This document shows, piece after piece, positions 41,737 to 50,264 of a stretch of 64,000 nt of DNA. Both the position numbers and the translations under genes were made by a program. The notes below the pieces were generated by a model. The model did no database searches, had not been told where the DNA came from, and saw only the letters and a list, made by a program, of their open reading frames with translations. Each line of letters opens with the position of its first letter. The stretch's first letter is position 1. Source of the DNA: Arthrobacter sp. cf158 (GTDB lineage: Bacteria > Actinomycetota > Actinomycetes > Actinomycetales > Micrococcaceae); the NCBI RefSeq assembly GCF_900106835.1, contig NZ_FNNR01000002.1, positions 496,001 to 560,000 of the forward strand, in the 5' to 3' direction.

Positions 41737-41756
41737 GTATCACTGCCTGTAACAGG

Positions 41757-41785
41757 GCAGGGCCGGGAAATGTTCCCGGCCCTGC
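41757..41785 (-). terminator. terminator after the RND transporter gene
   Basis: A perfect 13-bp stem, GCAGGGCCGGGAA (reading from 41757) with its complement at 41773-41785, and a 3-nt loop lie just past the stop of the RND gene. It could also serve the other strand. Confidence 0.65.
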
Positions 41786-41803
41786 TGATGGTGTCGAGGG
41801 TGG

Positions 41804-44800
41804 CTACTCCGCGGTGTTGTGTGCCGCGCGGCGGCCCTTGACCCGGGGAATCATGCCCGTGGTCCAGTCCTGGAACTCGTCCGCTCCATTGCCGGATGGG
41901 CTGCCTGTGCCGCTTGTCGGCGTCGGCTTATCCTGAAGGTCCTTCAATAGTTGCTTCTTCTCCCGGCGGCCTTCCACCAACTTGTACAGCACGGGCACCA
42001 GGACCAGTGTCAGCGCAGTGGAGGAGACCAAGCCACCGATGACCACAATGGCCAAGGGCTGGGAAATGAACCCGCCGCCGCCCGTCAGGCCCAAAGCCAT
42101 CGGAGTCAGGGCGAACACTGTGGCCAGCGCCGTCATCAGGATCGGCCGGAGGCGCTGGCGGGCACCGTGCGTGATGGCATCCGCCACGTTCATGCCCGGA
42201 CTGCCGTCATGTGGTTTGCGGTATTGGTTGATGAGGTCGATCAGCACAATCGCGTTGGTGACCACGATTCCCACCAGCATGAGCATGCCAATCAGCGAGG
42301 GGAGTCCCAGCGGAACGCCGGTCAGCAGCAGCAGGCCAACGGCACCCGTTGCGGCGAAGGGGACCGAGACCAGCAGGATCAGCGGTTGGATCAGTGATTT
42401 GAAGGCTGCCACCATGATCACGTAGACGATGGCGATGGCGGCCAGCAGAGCCAAGCCGAGTTGCCGGAATGACTCCGCCTGTTGGGTGGTGGCGCCACCG
42501 ATGGTGGCGGTGACCCCGGCCGGCAAATCGACGGAGGCCAGCCGCTCCTGAACCGCTGTGCTCACGCTTCCGAGGTTGGAGCCCGACGGCGTCACGGTCA
42601 CCTTCGCTGTCCGCTGGCCGTTGCTGCTGGTGATGGACACAGGAGTGTCCACCTGCTCGACGGCGGCAATGGACTCAAGCGCTACGCCACCCCGGGCTGT
42701 GGGGAGTTGGAGTCCCCGGACCGCTGCAATGCTGGTGAAACGCGTTCCTTCACCAATCTGCACTGGGTAGTCGTTGGTGTCGATCCTGACAGTGCCGGCA
42801 GGAATGGGGCTGACCGTGGAGGCAAGGAAGGCTCCTACCTGCTCTTCGGTCAGGCCTGCCGCCACTGCCTTGGCCCGGTCAACGCGGACCTGGACCACCG
42901 ACTGCTTGGCGGCCAGGTTAGTGGCTACTTCGGAACTGCCGGGAACGCCTTCCATGGCCTTCACCATGGCATCGCTGGCTGTCTGAAGATCGGCGGAGTT
43001 CGCTGCCTTGATGGTGATGTCCACGGTGGAGGAGGTGCCGAAACCGCCCTGCTGGGATCCCACCGTGACTTTCCCGGCGGCCCCTCCGAGCTTGCTGCGG
43101 ACCTCGTCCTGAAGCTTGGTTTGGTTCACTTTCTCGTCCGTGACAATGGTGAACGTCGAGTTGGATGAGCCGGTGGACGTCAGCGCGGCAAAGCCCGTTT
43201 GGGCGTTGCCTGACGTGACCTGGACGTCCTTGATGCCGTCGATGCCCTTGAGGGAATCTTCGATCTTTGTGGCCTCTTCGCTGGTGGCCTGCAGGCTGGT
43301 TCCGGCCGGGAGGACCTGGCGCACAGTCATGCTGTTCTCGCCGGAGCGGCCCAAAAGATCAGTGGCCAGAAGAGGCGAGACGGCGATGGTGGCCACCAGA
43401 ATCAATGCCGCGGCTGACAAGGTGATGACGGGATGTTTCTGCGTCTTGGCAAGAATCGGAAGGTAACCGCGCTGGAGGCGGCTCCGTTGTTCGGCTTCCC
43501 GGGCCTTCTCGGCGGCTTCCTTGGCTGATGCCTGTGCCTCAGCGCCCTTTCCGGGTGAGGAAAGGAACCAATAGGCCAGGACCGGAACGATCGTCAGGGA
43601 AACCAGCAGTGATGACAACAGCGCGATGGTTACAGTGAGGGCGAAGGGCCGGAACAGCTCACCGGCGAGGTCGCCCACGAAAGCGATGGGGAGGAACACG
43701 GCCACAGTGGTGAGGGTGGAGGCGGTAATGGCTCCGGCAACTTCACGGATGGACGTCACGATGGCGTTCAGTTTGTGTTCGCCATAGCTGAGGTGTCGTT
43801 TGATGTTCTCGATCACCACAATGGAATCGTCCACCACACGGCCGATGGCAATGGTGAGGGCACCGAGGGTGAGGATGTTCAGGGAGTACCCAGTGGCCGA
43901 GATGCCGATGAACGTGATGAGCAGGGACAGCGGAATGGACACTGCCGTTACCAAAGTAGACCGCACAGACATCAGGAACAGCAGGATGACGGCCACAGCG
44001 AAGCCCAAGCCCAGGAGGCCTTCGGTAGTGAGGTCCTTGATGGATTTCTCAATGAAGGGGGCTTGGTCGAACACCGGGGTGAAGGTGGCGTTGTTTCCCA
44101 GCTCGGCTTCCATGGGTGCAATTGCATCGCGTACGGCGTGCGATATCGCCACCGTGTCACCTTCTGGTTTCTTGGTGACAGACAATGCCAGCGTGGGCTT
44201 GCCATTGGTGCGCGTGATGGACGTGGCGGCATCGTCCTCAATGCTGACTTCCGCGACGGCCCCGATGGTGGCGGCGGTCCTGGTGCCCGCCAAGGGAAGG
44301 CCCTTGATAATGTCCAAGGAGTCCACCGGGCTGCCGAGCTGCAGGGAGAGGGTTTTTCCCTGATCCTCGATGGTTCCCACCGGAACCAAGGTCCCGTTGT
44401 TCTTCAGCGCATTGTTAATGGCCTGGACGGAAGCTCCGGTGGCAGCGAGATCGGCAGGACGTGGCTGGATGAGGATGTGCTGGCTGGCGCCGCCTGTCAC
44501 ATCGGCGCCGCGGACGCCGTCGATCTTCTGGAGCCGCGGGACGCTCAGCCGCAGGAGGTCGGCGTTGAGTTCGCTGAGCGGCTTGTCCGAGGACACGGCG
44601 AGGTAGACGATCGGGAAGTCACTGATGTTGCCGGCGATGGACTGTGGTTCCACGTTGGCGGGCAGTACCCGCTTCGCGTTGGAAATGGCCCGGTCGATCT
44701 GGTTGCGTGCCCGGTCCAGGTTGGAACCGTAGGTGAACACCATGGTGATCTGCGAAACGCCGTTGCGTGAGGTCGACGTGGTGGACTCAAGGCCCTCGAC

Positions 44801-45022
44801 GCTGTTCAGCGCTGTTTCCAGGGGCTGGCTGAGCTGCTTGTCCACCACTTCCGGAGAGGCCCCAGGCATGGAGGTGACCACGGTGATTTGAGGGAACTCG
44901 ATGGACGGGATGAGTTCCTGCTTCAGTGACCCCATGGTGATCACGCCGAACACCGCCGCAAAAACGGTGATCAGCGCGATCAGGGCACGATTTCCCAGGG
45001 ACAGCGTGGCCAGGCGGAACAT
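41804..45022 (-). CDS. RND-family efflux transporter (AcrB/SwrC-like)
   Basis: A 1072-residue resistance-nodulation-division pump with the duplicated layout of AcrB: a membrane helix at the N-terminus, a large periplasmic-type domain, six helices, and then a repeat. Patterns include TVVTSMPGASPEVVDKQLSQP in parts, the conserved Asp pair region in GRVVDDSIVVIENIKRH, and the second-half equivalent GIVVTNAIVLIDLINQYRK. There is no membrane-fusion or TolC-like gene beside it, as in other Gram-positive single-component pumps such as SwrC. GGAG lies about 9 nt before the ATG. Substrates may include surfactants, lipids or drugs. Confidence 0.9.
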   Translation of the reverse strand: MFRLATLSLGNRALIALITVFAAVFGVITMGSLKQELIPSIEFPQITVVTSMPGASPEVVDKQLSQPLETALNSVEGLESTTSTSRNGVSQITMVFTYGSNLDRARNQIDRAISNAKRVLPANVEPQSIAGNISDFPIVYLAVSSDKPLSELNADLLRLSVPRLQKIDGVRGADVTGGASQHILIQPRPADLAATGASVQAINNALKNNGTLVPVGTIEDQGKTLSLQLGSPVDSLDIIKGLPLAGTRTAATIGAVAEVSIEDDAATSITRTNGKPTLALSVTKKPEGDTVAISHAVRDAIAPMEAELGNNATFTPVFDQAPFIEKSIKDLTTEGLLGLGFAVAVILLFLMSVRSTLVTAVSIPLSLLITFIGISATGYSLNILTLGALTIAIGRVVDDSIVVIENIKRHLSYGEHKLNAIVTSIREVAGAITASTLTTVAVFLPIAFVGDLAGELFRPFALTVTIALLSSLLVSLTIVPVLAYWFLSSPGKGAEAQASAKEAAEKAREAEQRSRLQRGYLPILAKTQKHPVITLSAAALILVATIAVSPLLATDLLGRSGENSMTVRQVLPAGTSLQATSEEATKIEDSLKGIDGIKDVQVTSGNAQTGFAALTSTGSSNSTFTIVTDEKVNQTKLQDEVRSKLGGAAGKVTVGSQQGGFGTSSTVDITIKAANSADLQTASDAMVKAMEGVPGSSEVATNLAAKQSVVQVRVDRAKAVAAGLTEEQVGAFLASTVSPIPAGTVRIDTNDYPVQIGEGTRFTSIAAVRGLQLPTARGGVALESIAAVEQVDTPVSITSSNGQRTAKVTVTPSGSNLGSVSTAVQERLASVDLPAGVTATIGGATTQQAESFRQLGLALLAAIAIVYVIMVAAFKSLIQPLILLVSVPFAATGAVGLLLLTGVPLGLPSLIGMLMLVGIVVTNAIVLIDLINQYRKPHDGSPGMNVADAITHGARQRLRPILMTALATVFALTPMALGLTGGGGFISQPLAIVVIGGLVSSTALTLVLVPVLYKLVEGRREKKQLLKDLQDKPTPTSGTGSPSGNGADEFQDWTTGMIPRVKGRRAAHNTAE

Positions 45023-45089
45023 TTCATTGACTCCTGAGGTCTAACGAACGATTCAGCTGACGGGAACCGGCCGCAGCCCCGGGTGTGGC

Positions 45090-46595
45090 CTAGCTTTGGA
45101 CGGCGTTGGCCACTTCCAGCTGCAGGGACCGTGCTGTGCTTGCTTCCAGCTCGGAAGCGAGCTCAGGGTTCTCGTTGAGCTTGACGCCGTAGCCCGGCAT
45201 CATGTCCTTGAGCTTGGACTGCCAACCCTTGAAGTTCTTGGGGAAGGACTTCTGCAGCAGTTCGATCATGATGGGCACGGCCGTGGAAGCACCCGGGGAA
45301 GCTCCCAACAGGGCACCAATGGAACCATCACGGGAAGCAATGACCTCGGTGCCGAACTGCAGGACGCCACCCTTCTGCGGGTGCTTCTTGATGATCTGCA
45401 CCCGCTGGCCGGCCGTGATGAGTTCCCAATTGGCGCCGGCAGCCTCGGGGTAGTACTCCCGAAGGGACTCCACCTTGGCTTCGTGGCGCTTGGCCACTTC
45501 CTTGATGAGGTAGGCGGTGAGGTCCATGTTGTCCTTGGCCACTGCAAGCATCGGGATGATGTTTCCCGGACGGATGGACAACGGGAGGTCCAAGTAACTG
45601 GAGGTCTTCAGGAAGTTCGTGGAGAACCCGGCGTACGGGCCGAACAGCAGGGAGCGCTTGCCGTCCACGTACCGGGTGTCCAAGTGGGGGACAGACATGG
45701 GGGGAGCGCCAACGGATGCCTGGCCGTAGACCTTGGCGCTGTGCTGGGACGTAATGGCGTCATCCGTGCAACGGAAGAACTGGCCGGACACGGGGAAGCC
45801 GCCGTAGCCCTTGCTTTCGGGAATTCCCGAGGCCTGCAGCAGGTGGAGTGCTCCGCCGCCGGCTCCTACAAAGACGAACTTCGCGTGGATACGGCCGTGC
45901 TCCCCGGACTTGGGGTGCTTGATGGACAGGTCCCATCCGCCGCCGGCTGCACGGCTGATGTTGGTGACATCGTGGCCGTAGTTGACCTCTGCGCCGCTGT
46001 CCTGCAGGTAAGTGGTCAGTTCGCGCGTCAAGGCGCCGAAATCGACGTCGGTGCCCTCAGCTGCGCGGGTGGCGGCGACGCGCTGCTTGCGGTCCCGGCC
46101 CTTGACGATCAGCGGCGCCCACTTGGCGATCTGGGCCTGGTCCTCGGTGTATTCCATGCTGCGGAACAGCGTGTTGGGCTTAAGGGCCTCGTACCGGGTC
46201 TTGAGGAAGTCCGCGTGGTCATCGCCAATGACGAAGCTCATGTGCGGAACGGTGTTGATAAAGCCCTTCGGGGACCCGATCACGTTGCTGTCCACCAAAT
46301 GGGACCAGAACTGGCGGGAGAGCTGGAACTGTTCGTTGATGTGGAGGGCCTTGGACGGATCCACAGAGCCGTCCTTGGCTGCGGGGGAGTAGTTAAGCTC
46401 ACACAGCGCAGCATGTCCCGTGCCGGCGTTGTTCCACGGCCCGGAGCTCTCAAGCCCCGCTTCGTCGAGTCGTTCGAACAGGGAGATGGTCCAGGTGGGT
46501 TCAAGTTGCTTGATGAACGCACCAAGGGTGGCACTCATGATTCCGCCGCCAATAAGGACGACGTCGGCATGTTGAGTCTTGGAAATGAAGGTCAC
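45090..46595 (-). CDS. mqo: malate:quinone oxidoreductase
   Basis: A 501-residue FAD-dependent membrane-associated enzyme that oxidises malate to oxaloacetate and passes electrons to quinone in the TCA cycle. The FAD motif [17 protein letters not shown] lies at about residue 12. Family patterns [20 protein letters not shown] and [20 protein letters not shown] are clear. A GTG start at 46595 is preferred over the TTG 6 nt upstream because GGAG lies 7 nt before it. It is a single gene, transcribed in the same direction as the genes on either side. Confidence 0.95.
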   Translation of the reverse strand: MTFISKTQHADVVLIGGGIMSATLGAFIKQLEPTWTISLFERLDEAGLESSGPWNNAGTGHAALCELNYSPAAKDGSVDPSKALHINEQFQLSRQFWSHLVDSNVIGSPKGFINTVPHMSFVIGDDHADFLKTRYEALKPNTLFRSMEYTEDQAQIAKWAPLIVKGRDRKQRVAATRAAEGTDVDFGALTRELTTYLQDSGAEVNYGHDVTNISRAAGGGWDLSIKHPKSGEHGRIHAKFVFVGAGGGALHLLQASGIPESKGYGGFPVSGQFFRCTDDAITSQHSAKVYGQASVGAPPMSVPHLDTRYVDGKRSLLFGPYAGFSTNFLKTSSYLDLPLSIRPGNIIPMLAVAKDNMDLTAYLIKEVAKRHEAKVESLREYYPEAAGANWELITAGQRVQIIKKHPQKGGVLQFGTEVIASRDGSIGALLGASPGASTAVPIMIELLQKSFPKNFKGWQSKLKDMMPGYGVKLNENPELASELEASTARSLQLEVANAVQS

Positions 46596-46636
46596 GATCA
46601 ATCTCCGTTAGCGGCGGCACTGGCTGTCACAGAATA

Positions 46637-46670
46637 TCCCCGCTCAGACCCAATACTGAAATTGCGGGGA
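46637..46670 (-). terminator. weak hairpin after the oligopeptide-type binding protein gene
   Basis: TCCCCGC (46637-46643) pairs with GCGGGGA (46664-46670) over a 20-nt loop, directly past the binding-protein stop and before mqo. There is no T-run, so this is a weak candidate. Confidence 0.35.
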
Positions 46671-46674
46671 ATCG

Positions 46675-48342
46675 TCAAGGCTTTAAGCGGACGTTCGTGA
46701 AAACTTCGTTGAGGACGGGGGAAGCGGGGTAGCTTTCCACCTTGTTGGACAACGCCAGTGCAGAGATGGGGAAGGCAATCGGAACGGCCGGCACCGATGC
46801 CGCGATCTCCGCGTTGATGGCCTGGTACTGGGCATTGCGGTCGTTGCCGTTGGGCATGGCCCGGGCCCGTTCGATCTTGTGGAAGACCTCAGAGTCCGAG
46901 TATCCGAACTCCGCCCGTGTTTCCCCGAAGAGTGGGCCGAGGAAGTTGTCGGCGTCTGCGTAGGAGCCGTTCCAGCCGAGCAGGTGCAGGCCACGGTCCC
47001 CGGCGGACTGTACGCGCTGCAGGTAGCCGTCCTCCCAGTCCACTGGCACAGGCTTAATGTTGAAGCCCACTGCCACAAGCTGGCGGCTGATTTCTGCGTA
47101 GATCTTCTCCGGAGTGGGCATATAGGCGCGGGTGGCGTTGAGTGGGTAGTAGAACTTGATTTCCTCGCCCTTGTAGCCCGCTTTTTCCAGCAGTTGCTTG
47201 GCCTTCTCCGGGTTGTATCCAAGGGACGGAGCGTTGTTGTTGAAGCCACTGAGCTTTGGTGGCACAAACTGGGATGCTTGCGCCGTGTTGTCGATGAAGA
47301 AGCGCCGGATGAGCGTTTCCTTGTCAACGGCCATTTCGATCGCTTGGCGGACTTCAAGCTTCTCCAGCGGGGCAACAGCCTGGTTGATGCCGAGGTACAT
47401 CACCGAGAAGGGGTCGCGTTGGATGATCTGCACGCCCTTTTTGACCAACTGGTCAAAGGTCCCGGATGTCACGAGGTCGTAGGCGTCGATCTTGCCGTCC
47501 AGGAGGGCCTGCTGCCGGGTTTCCGCGCGGTCGTAAGGGATGAAGTTGATGGTGGCGATCTGGCCCCTGTTTCCCCAGTACCCCTTGTAACTGGACAGGG
47601 TGACCTTGTTCTCGTCCCATGCGCTGAACTGGTACGGGCCAGTCCCCACAGGATGGCTGGAGTAGGCGGAGACCGCTTGCCCGTTCTGGACTTTATCCAG
47701 GACGTTGGCCTTCTGGGCCTCCAAGGCAGTGGGGGATGAGATGGCAAATGCCGGCAGCGTCAAAGCCTGCAGGAAGCCTGTGAAAGGCCTTGTCAGGTTG
47801 ATCTGGACGTTGCTGGGCGAGACCACCTTGCAGTCCTTGAAGATGGAGAACACCGGCTCGTCCGAATAGGCCTTGAAGACGCCTTGGAACGAGATCCCGG
47901 GTGCTTGTTTCCGCAGCTCGGCGGGGAAGGAGAACCACCGGTTGAAGTTGGCGCAGACCGCGGCAGCATCCAAGGGAGTTCCATCATGGAAGGTCACCTC
48001 GGAACGGAGCGTGAAATCGTAACTGAGTCCGTTGTTGCTGTCCTTCCACTCCGTGGCGAGGAGGGGAGTGGTATCTCCGGTCTCCCCGTCGACGCCGACG
48101 AGGCCTTCCAGAACCTGACGCGTAACCCGGTATGACTCCGAGTCGGCCGTCATTGCGGGGTCGAGTCCCAGAGGCATGGAGGCTGTACCGAAGTTGAACG
48201 TGGCAGAAGGCTCTGCAGCCGCGGTGCTGCTGGACGATGATGAAGGCGTCGGGGCTGGTGAGCCCGTGCATGCTGCCAGTGCCAAGACCGCGACGGCGGC
48301 TCCGAATTGTACGGTCAGGCGCCGCATTTTGATGCTTGCCAC
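46675..48342 (-). CDS. ABC transporter substrate-binding lipoprotein (family 5, oligopeptide type)
   Basis: A 555-residue extracellular solute-binding protein of family 5 (DppA/OppA-like). The lipobox is ALAAC with C25 lipidated, then a Ser-rich linker. Family patterns are VTRQVLEGLVGVD and DFTLRSEVTFHDGTPLDAAAV. The GTG start at 48342 follows GAGGGG at the usual distance; extending the frame upstream would run toward the tRNA-Leu gene, so the longer form is rejected. No permease or ATPase gene is adjacent, making it an orphan binding protein. Ligands are probably peptides, but this family also binds nickel and sugars. Confidence 0.88.
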   Translation of the reverse strand: MASIKMRRLTVQFGAAVAVLALAACTGSPAPTPSSSSSSTAAAEPSATFNFGTASMPLGLDPAMTADSESYRVTRQVLEGLVGVDGETGDTTPLLATEWKDSNNGLSYDFTLRSEVTFHDGTPLDAAAVCANFNRWFSFPAELRKQAPGISFQGVFKAYSDEPVFSIFKDCKVVSPSNVQINLTRPFTGFLQALTLPAFAISSPTALEAQKANVLDKVQNGQAVSAYSSHPVGTGPYQFSAWDENKVTLSSYKGYWGNRGQIATINFIPYDRAETRQQALLDGKIDAYDLVTSGTFDQLVKKGVQIIQRDPFSVMYLGINQAVAPLEKLEVRQAIEMAVDKETLIRRFFIDNTAQASQFVPPKLSGFNNNAPSLGYNPEKAKQLLEKAGYKGEEIKFYYPLNATRAYMPTPEKIYAEISRQLVAVGFNIKPVPVDWEDGYLQRVQSAGDRGLHLLGWNGSYADADNFLGPLFGETRAEFGYSDSEVFHKIERARAMPNGNDRNAQYQAINAEIAASVPAVPIAFPISALALSNKVESYPASPVLNEVFTNVRLKP

Positions 48343-48465
48343 TCTTGTCCCCTCAAGCCGGTTGGAAGTGCTGTGGCCGGCTTCGGCCTGACCGCATTCC
48401 AGTCTAGTTGAACGTCCTGAGTGCACTTCCCAGCGCATCTTCAGGAAGCAATCCCCGCTGCTTGA

Positions 48466-48507
48466 GGAAAAACACCCCTGGTTGCGGCTTCCGCAACCAG
48501 GGGTGTT
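48466..48507 (-). terminator. terminator of tRNA-Leu
   Basis: A perfect 17-bp stem (48471-48487 with 48491-48507) with a 3-nt loop is followed on the minus strand by TTTTTCC, directly past the tRNA 3' end. Confidence 0.85.
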
Positions 48508-48530
48508 CCGGCAATTGTCCATTGCCGCTG

Positions 48531-48612
48531 TGCGCAAGGGGGGACTTGAACCCCCACGCCCGAAGGCACAGGAACCTAAATCCTGCGTGTCTGCCAATTT
48601 CACCACTCGCGC
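48531..48612 (-). tRNA. tRNA-Leu (anticodon TAG)
   Basis: An 82-nt tRNA with the long variable arm of a class II tRNA. The acceptor stem GCGCGAG pairs with CTTGCGC, the anticodon loop is TTTAGGT between CAGGA and TCCTG, giving anticodon TAG, and the T arm is GGGGGTTCAAGTCCCCC. CCA is not encoded. A strong terminator follows at once. Confidence 0.93.
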
Positions 48613-48674
48613 TGGCTGGCATTTGGGCCGTCTTGGTGGACGCCCCTGCCATATACCGGACTACAGTGTACCCG

Positions 48675-49148
48675 CTAGTTGTCCAGCTTGAGATCCCGCC
48701 GAAGCTTGGCCACGTGGCCTGTCGCGCGGACGTTGTACTGCGCCAAGGAAACCTTCCCGTCCGGGTCCACAACAATGGTGGAACGGATCAGTCCCATGTA
48801 CGTCCGGCCATAGTTTTTCTTTTCGCCCCAGGCCGCGTAGGCATCAGCCACGGCGTGGTCTTCATCCGAGAGCAGCGGAAAGGTCAGCCCTTCATCAGCA
48901 GCGAACTTGGCCAGCGCCTTGACGGGGTCCGGTGAGATGCCCACGACGTCGTAGCCCGCGGCTTGGAGGGAACCCAGAGTGTCGCGGAAGTCACAGGCCT
49001 CTTTGGTGCACCCCGGCGTGGAAGCTGCCGGGTAGAAATAGACGATGGTCTTCCGCCCGCGGAAGTCCGACAAGCTGACGTTTTTGCCGGATTCGTCCTG
49101 AAGTGTGAAGTTCGGGGCATCATCGCCCGGGATTAGTCTTTCAGCCAC
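48675..49148 (-). CDS. bcp: thioredoxin-dependent peroxiredoxin Bcp
   Basis: A 157-residue peroxiredoxin of the BCP/PrxQ class that reduces hydrogen and organic peroxides. The peroxidatic Cys is C47 and the resolving Cys C52 in TPGCTKEACDF. SDFRGRKTIVYFYP and SPDPVKALAKFA are family patterns. The GTG start follows AAGGAGCAAATT, a strong ribosome site. It lies downstream of, and is divergent from, the MarR gene, with a short shared region. Reduction by thioredoxin is known for the family. Confidence 0.93.
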   Translation of the reverse strand: MAERLIPGDDAPNFTLQDESGKNVSLSDFRGRKTIVYFYPAASTPGCTKEACDFRDTLGSLQAAGYDVVGISPDPVKALAKFAADEGLTFPLLSDEDHAVADAYAAWGEKKNYGRTYMGLIRSTIVVDPDGKVSLAQYNVRATGHVAKLRRDLKLDN

Positions 49149-49221
49149 AATTTGCTCCTTGCTTACGTTCGCGATTCCCCAGTTTAGTGGGAAGACGCCG
49201 CGCCTTCACCCCGTCCGCGCA

Positions 49222-49227
49222 TATACT
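49222..49227 (+). promoter_or_regulatory. -10 box of the MarR gene at 49234 (leaderless)
   Basis: TATACT ends 6 nt before the ATG at 49234; no Shine-Dalgarno is present. Confidence 0.45.
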
Positions 49228-49233
49228 GGCGGC

Positions 49234-49701
49234 ATGCCAGATATGGAGAGATGGCCCACCACCCGATTGCTTTCGACAGCTGCGCGCCTGGTGGAAATCT
49301 CGTGGAACGAAAAATTGAAGTCCATCGGCCTTACCCATGCCGGGGTCATTGCCATGCAAGTGCTGGCAGCCAAGGGTGCAATTACCCAGGCAGCGTTGGC
49401 CGAAGTTGCGCGGGTCAAGGCCCAGACCATGGGCACCACTCTTGCGCGTTTGGAGTTGCACGGGCATATCACCCGCCAGCGCAGCGACTCCGACCGGAGA
49501 AGCCATGTGGTGACCCTTACAGAGGCCGGCATCGCCGCTCTGGCCGAGGCTGTGAAGCTCGAGCAGGACGTCTTGTCGCCCGTGGCGGTTGATACCGCGC
49601 GTCTTCGCGAGGAGCTCAGGGTAGTGGTACGCGGCTTGGCCGGACTGCCCGCGCCGGACGCGGGTTCCCCGGAGCTCGATACCGACGTTCCCCGGGCCTG
49701 A
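49234..49701 (+). CDS. MarR-family transcriptional regulator
   Basis: A 155-residue winged-helix regulator with KGAITQAALAEVARVKAQTM as the recognition region, HGHITRQRSDSDRRSHVVTL as the wing and LTEAGIAALAEA after it. The ATG at 49234 is chosen because TATACT ends 6 nt upstream and the MarR N-terminal helix begins there; the frame is open for 129 nt further but overlaps the divergent bcp gene. Divergence from bcp suggests control of peroxide defence, which is an inference. Confidence 0.83.
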   Translation: MPDMERWPTTRLLSTAARLVEISWNEKLKSIGLTHAGVIAMQVLAAKGAITQAALAEVARVKAQTMGTTLARLELHGHITRQRSDSDRRSHVVTLTEAGIAALAEAVKLEQDVLSPVAVDTARLREELRVVVRGLAGLPAPDAGSPELDTDVPRA

Positions 49702-49766
49702 CCACATTCAGTGCGGAGCGGCCCCTCCGGGGCCCAGCCAATGGTAATTAATGGCCGGGAATAGCA

Positions 49767-49804
49767 GAAAGGCTCCGGATCGTGGAAACGATCCGGAGCC
49801 TTTC
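49767..49804 (-). terminator. terminator of the first tRNA-Lys
   Basis: A perfect 17-bp stem (49767-49783 with 49788-49804) with a GGAA/TTCC loop lies just past the tRNA 3' end; the stem itself ends in CCTTTC on the minus strand. Confidence 0.8.
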
Positions 49805-49811
49805 TTGTTGG

Positions 49812-49884
49812 TGCACCCCCCGGGACTCGAACCCGGAACCCATTGATTAAGAGTCAATTGCTCTGCCAGTTGAGCTAGAGGTGC
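49812..49884 (-). tRNA. tRNA-Lys (anticodon CTT), copy 1
   Basis: A 73-nt tRNA. The acceptor GCACCTC pairs with GGGGTGC, the anticodon loop CTCTTAA between ATTGA and TCAAT gives CTT, and the T arm is CCGGGTTCGAGTCCCGG. Bases after the discriminator happen to read CCA. It is identical to a second copy 264 bp upstream in transcription order. Confidence 0.95.
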
Positions 49885-49929
49885 ATCTATTGTTTTGGCC
49901 CGCTGAAGGAATTCCCATTCCTCATTGAC

Positions 49930-49954
49930 CTCCGCAACGACAAATAACTCTACA
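49930..49954 (-). promoter_or_regulatory. conserved upstream block of tRNA-Lys copy 1
   Basis: CTCCGCAACGACA (49930-49942) and TAACTCTACA (49945-49954) match the same block before copy 2. On the minus strand the second part reads TGTAGAGTTA, with TAGAGT as a likely -10 box, placing the start about 55 nt before the mature tRNA. Confidence 0.5.
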
Positions 49955-50032
49955 CCACATTTTCGGCACTCATGACCATTGGATGCTGATCGTGATGCAA
50001 GCCATGCTTTCACTATTACGAGAGTGGAAAGC

Positions 50033-50069
50033 AAAAAGGCCTTGGAGTGAAATTCACTCCAAGGCCTTT
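50033..50069 (-). terminator. terminator of the second tRNA-Lys
   Basis: AAAGGCCTTGGAGTGAA (50035-50051) is perfectly repeated in inverse at 50053-50069, and the minus strand continues with TTTTTGC. Confidence 0.8.
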
Positions 50070-50075
50070 CTTTAG

Positions 50076-50148
50076 TGCACCCCCCGGGACTCGAACCCGG
50101 AACCCATTGATTAAGAGTCAATTGCTCTGCCAGTTGAGCTAGAGGTGC
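50076..50148 (-). tRNA. tRNA-Lys (anticodon CTT), copy 2
   Basis: A 73-nt tRNA identical in sequence to copy 1, with the same acceptor, anticodon CTT and T arm. No CCA is encoded. It has its own terminator and its own upstream block, so it is an independent gene and not part of a tRNA operon. Confidence 0.95.
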
Positions 50149-50193
50149 AGCTGTTGATTTCGACCAACCCGGGGCTTTTCTTTCCCCGGCGAT

Positions 50194-50219
50194 CTCCGCA
50201 ACGACATGTAACTCTACAC
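50194..50219 (-). promoter_or_regulatory. conserved upstream block of tRNA-Lys copy 2
   Basis: CTCCGCAACGACA (50194-50206) and TAACTCTACAC (50209-50219) repeat the block seen before copy 1. TAGAGT on the minus strand is the likely -10 box. A CCGGGG/CCCCGG hairpin lies in the leader at 50169-50189. Confidence 0.5.
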
Positions 50220-50264
50220 GACTTCTGCCGAACTGTGAAATCCACCGGATCCCGCCGTGATCAC

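Noticed and set aside
45096..46700. 534-codon plus-strand frame opposite mqo
   Set aside because: Antisense shadow; mqo has its FAD motif and a good start.
48343..48606. N-terminal extension of the family-5 binding protein
   Set aside because: It would run over the tRNA-Leu gene and its terminator; the GTG at 48342 has a strong ribosome site and a proper signal peptide follows.
49812..50148. Integration site or prophage remnant at the tRNA-Lys pair
   Set aside because: Both tRNAs are complete with separate promoters and terminators, and no integrase or phage gene is present.
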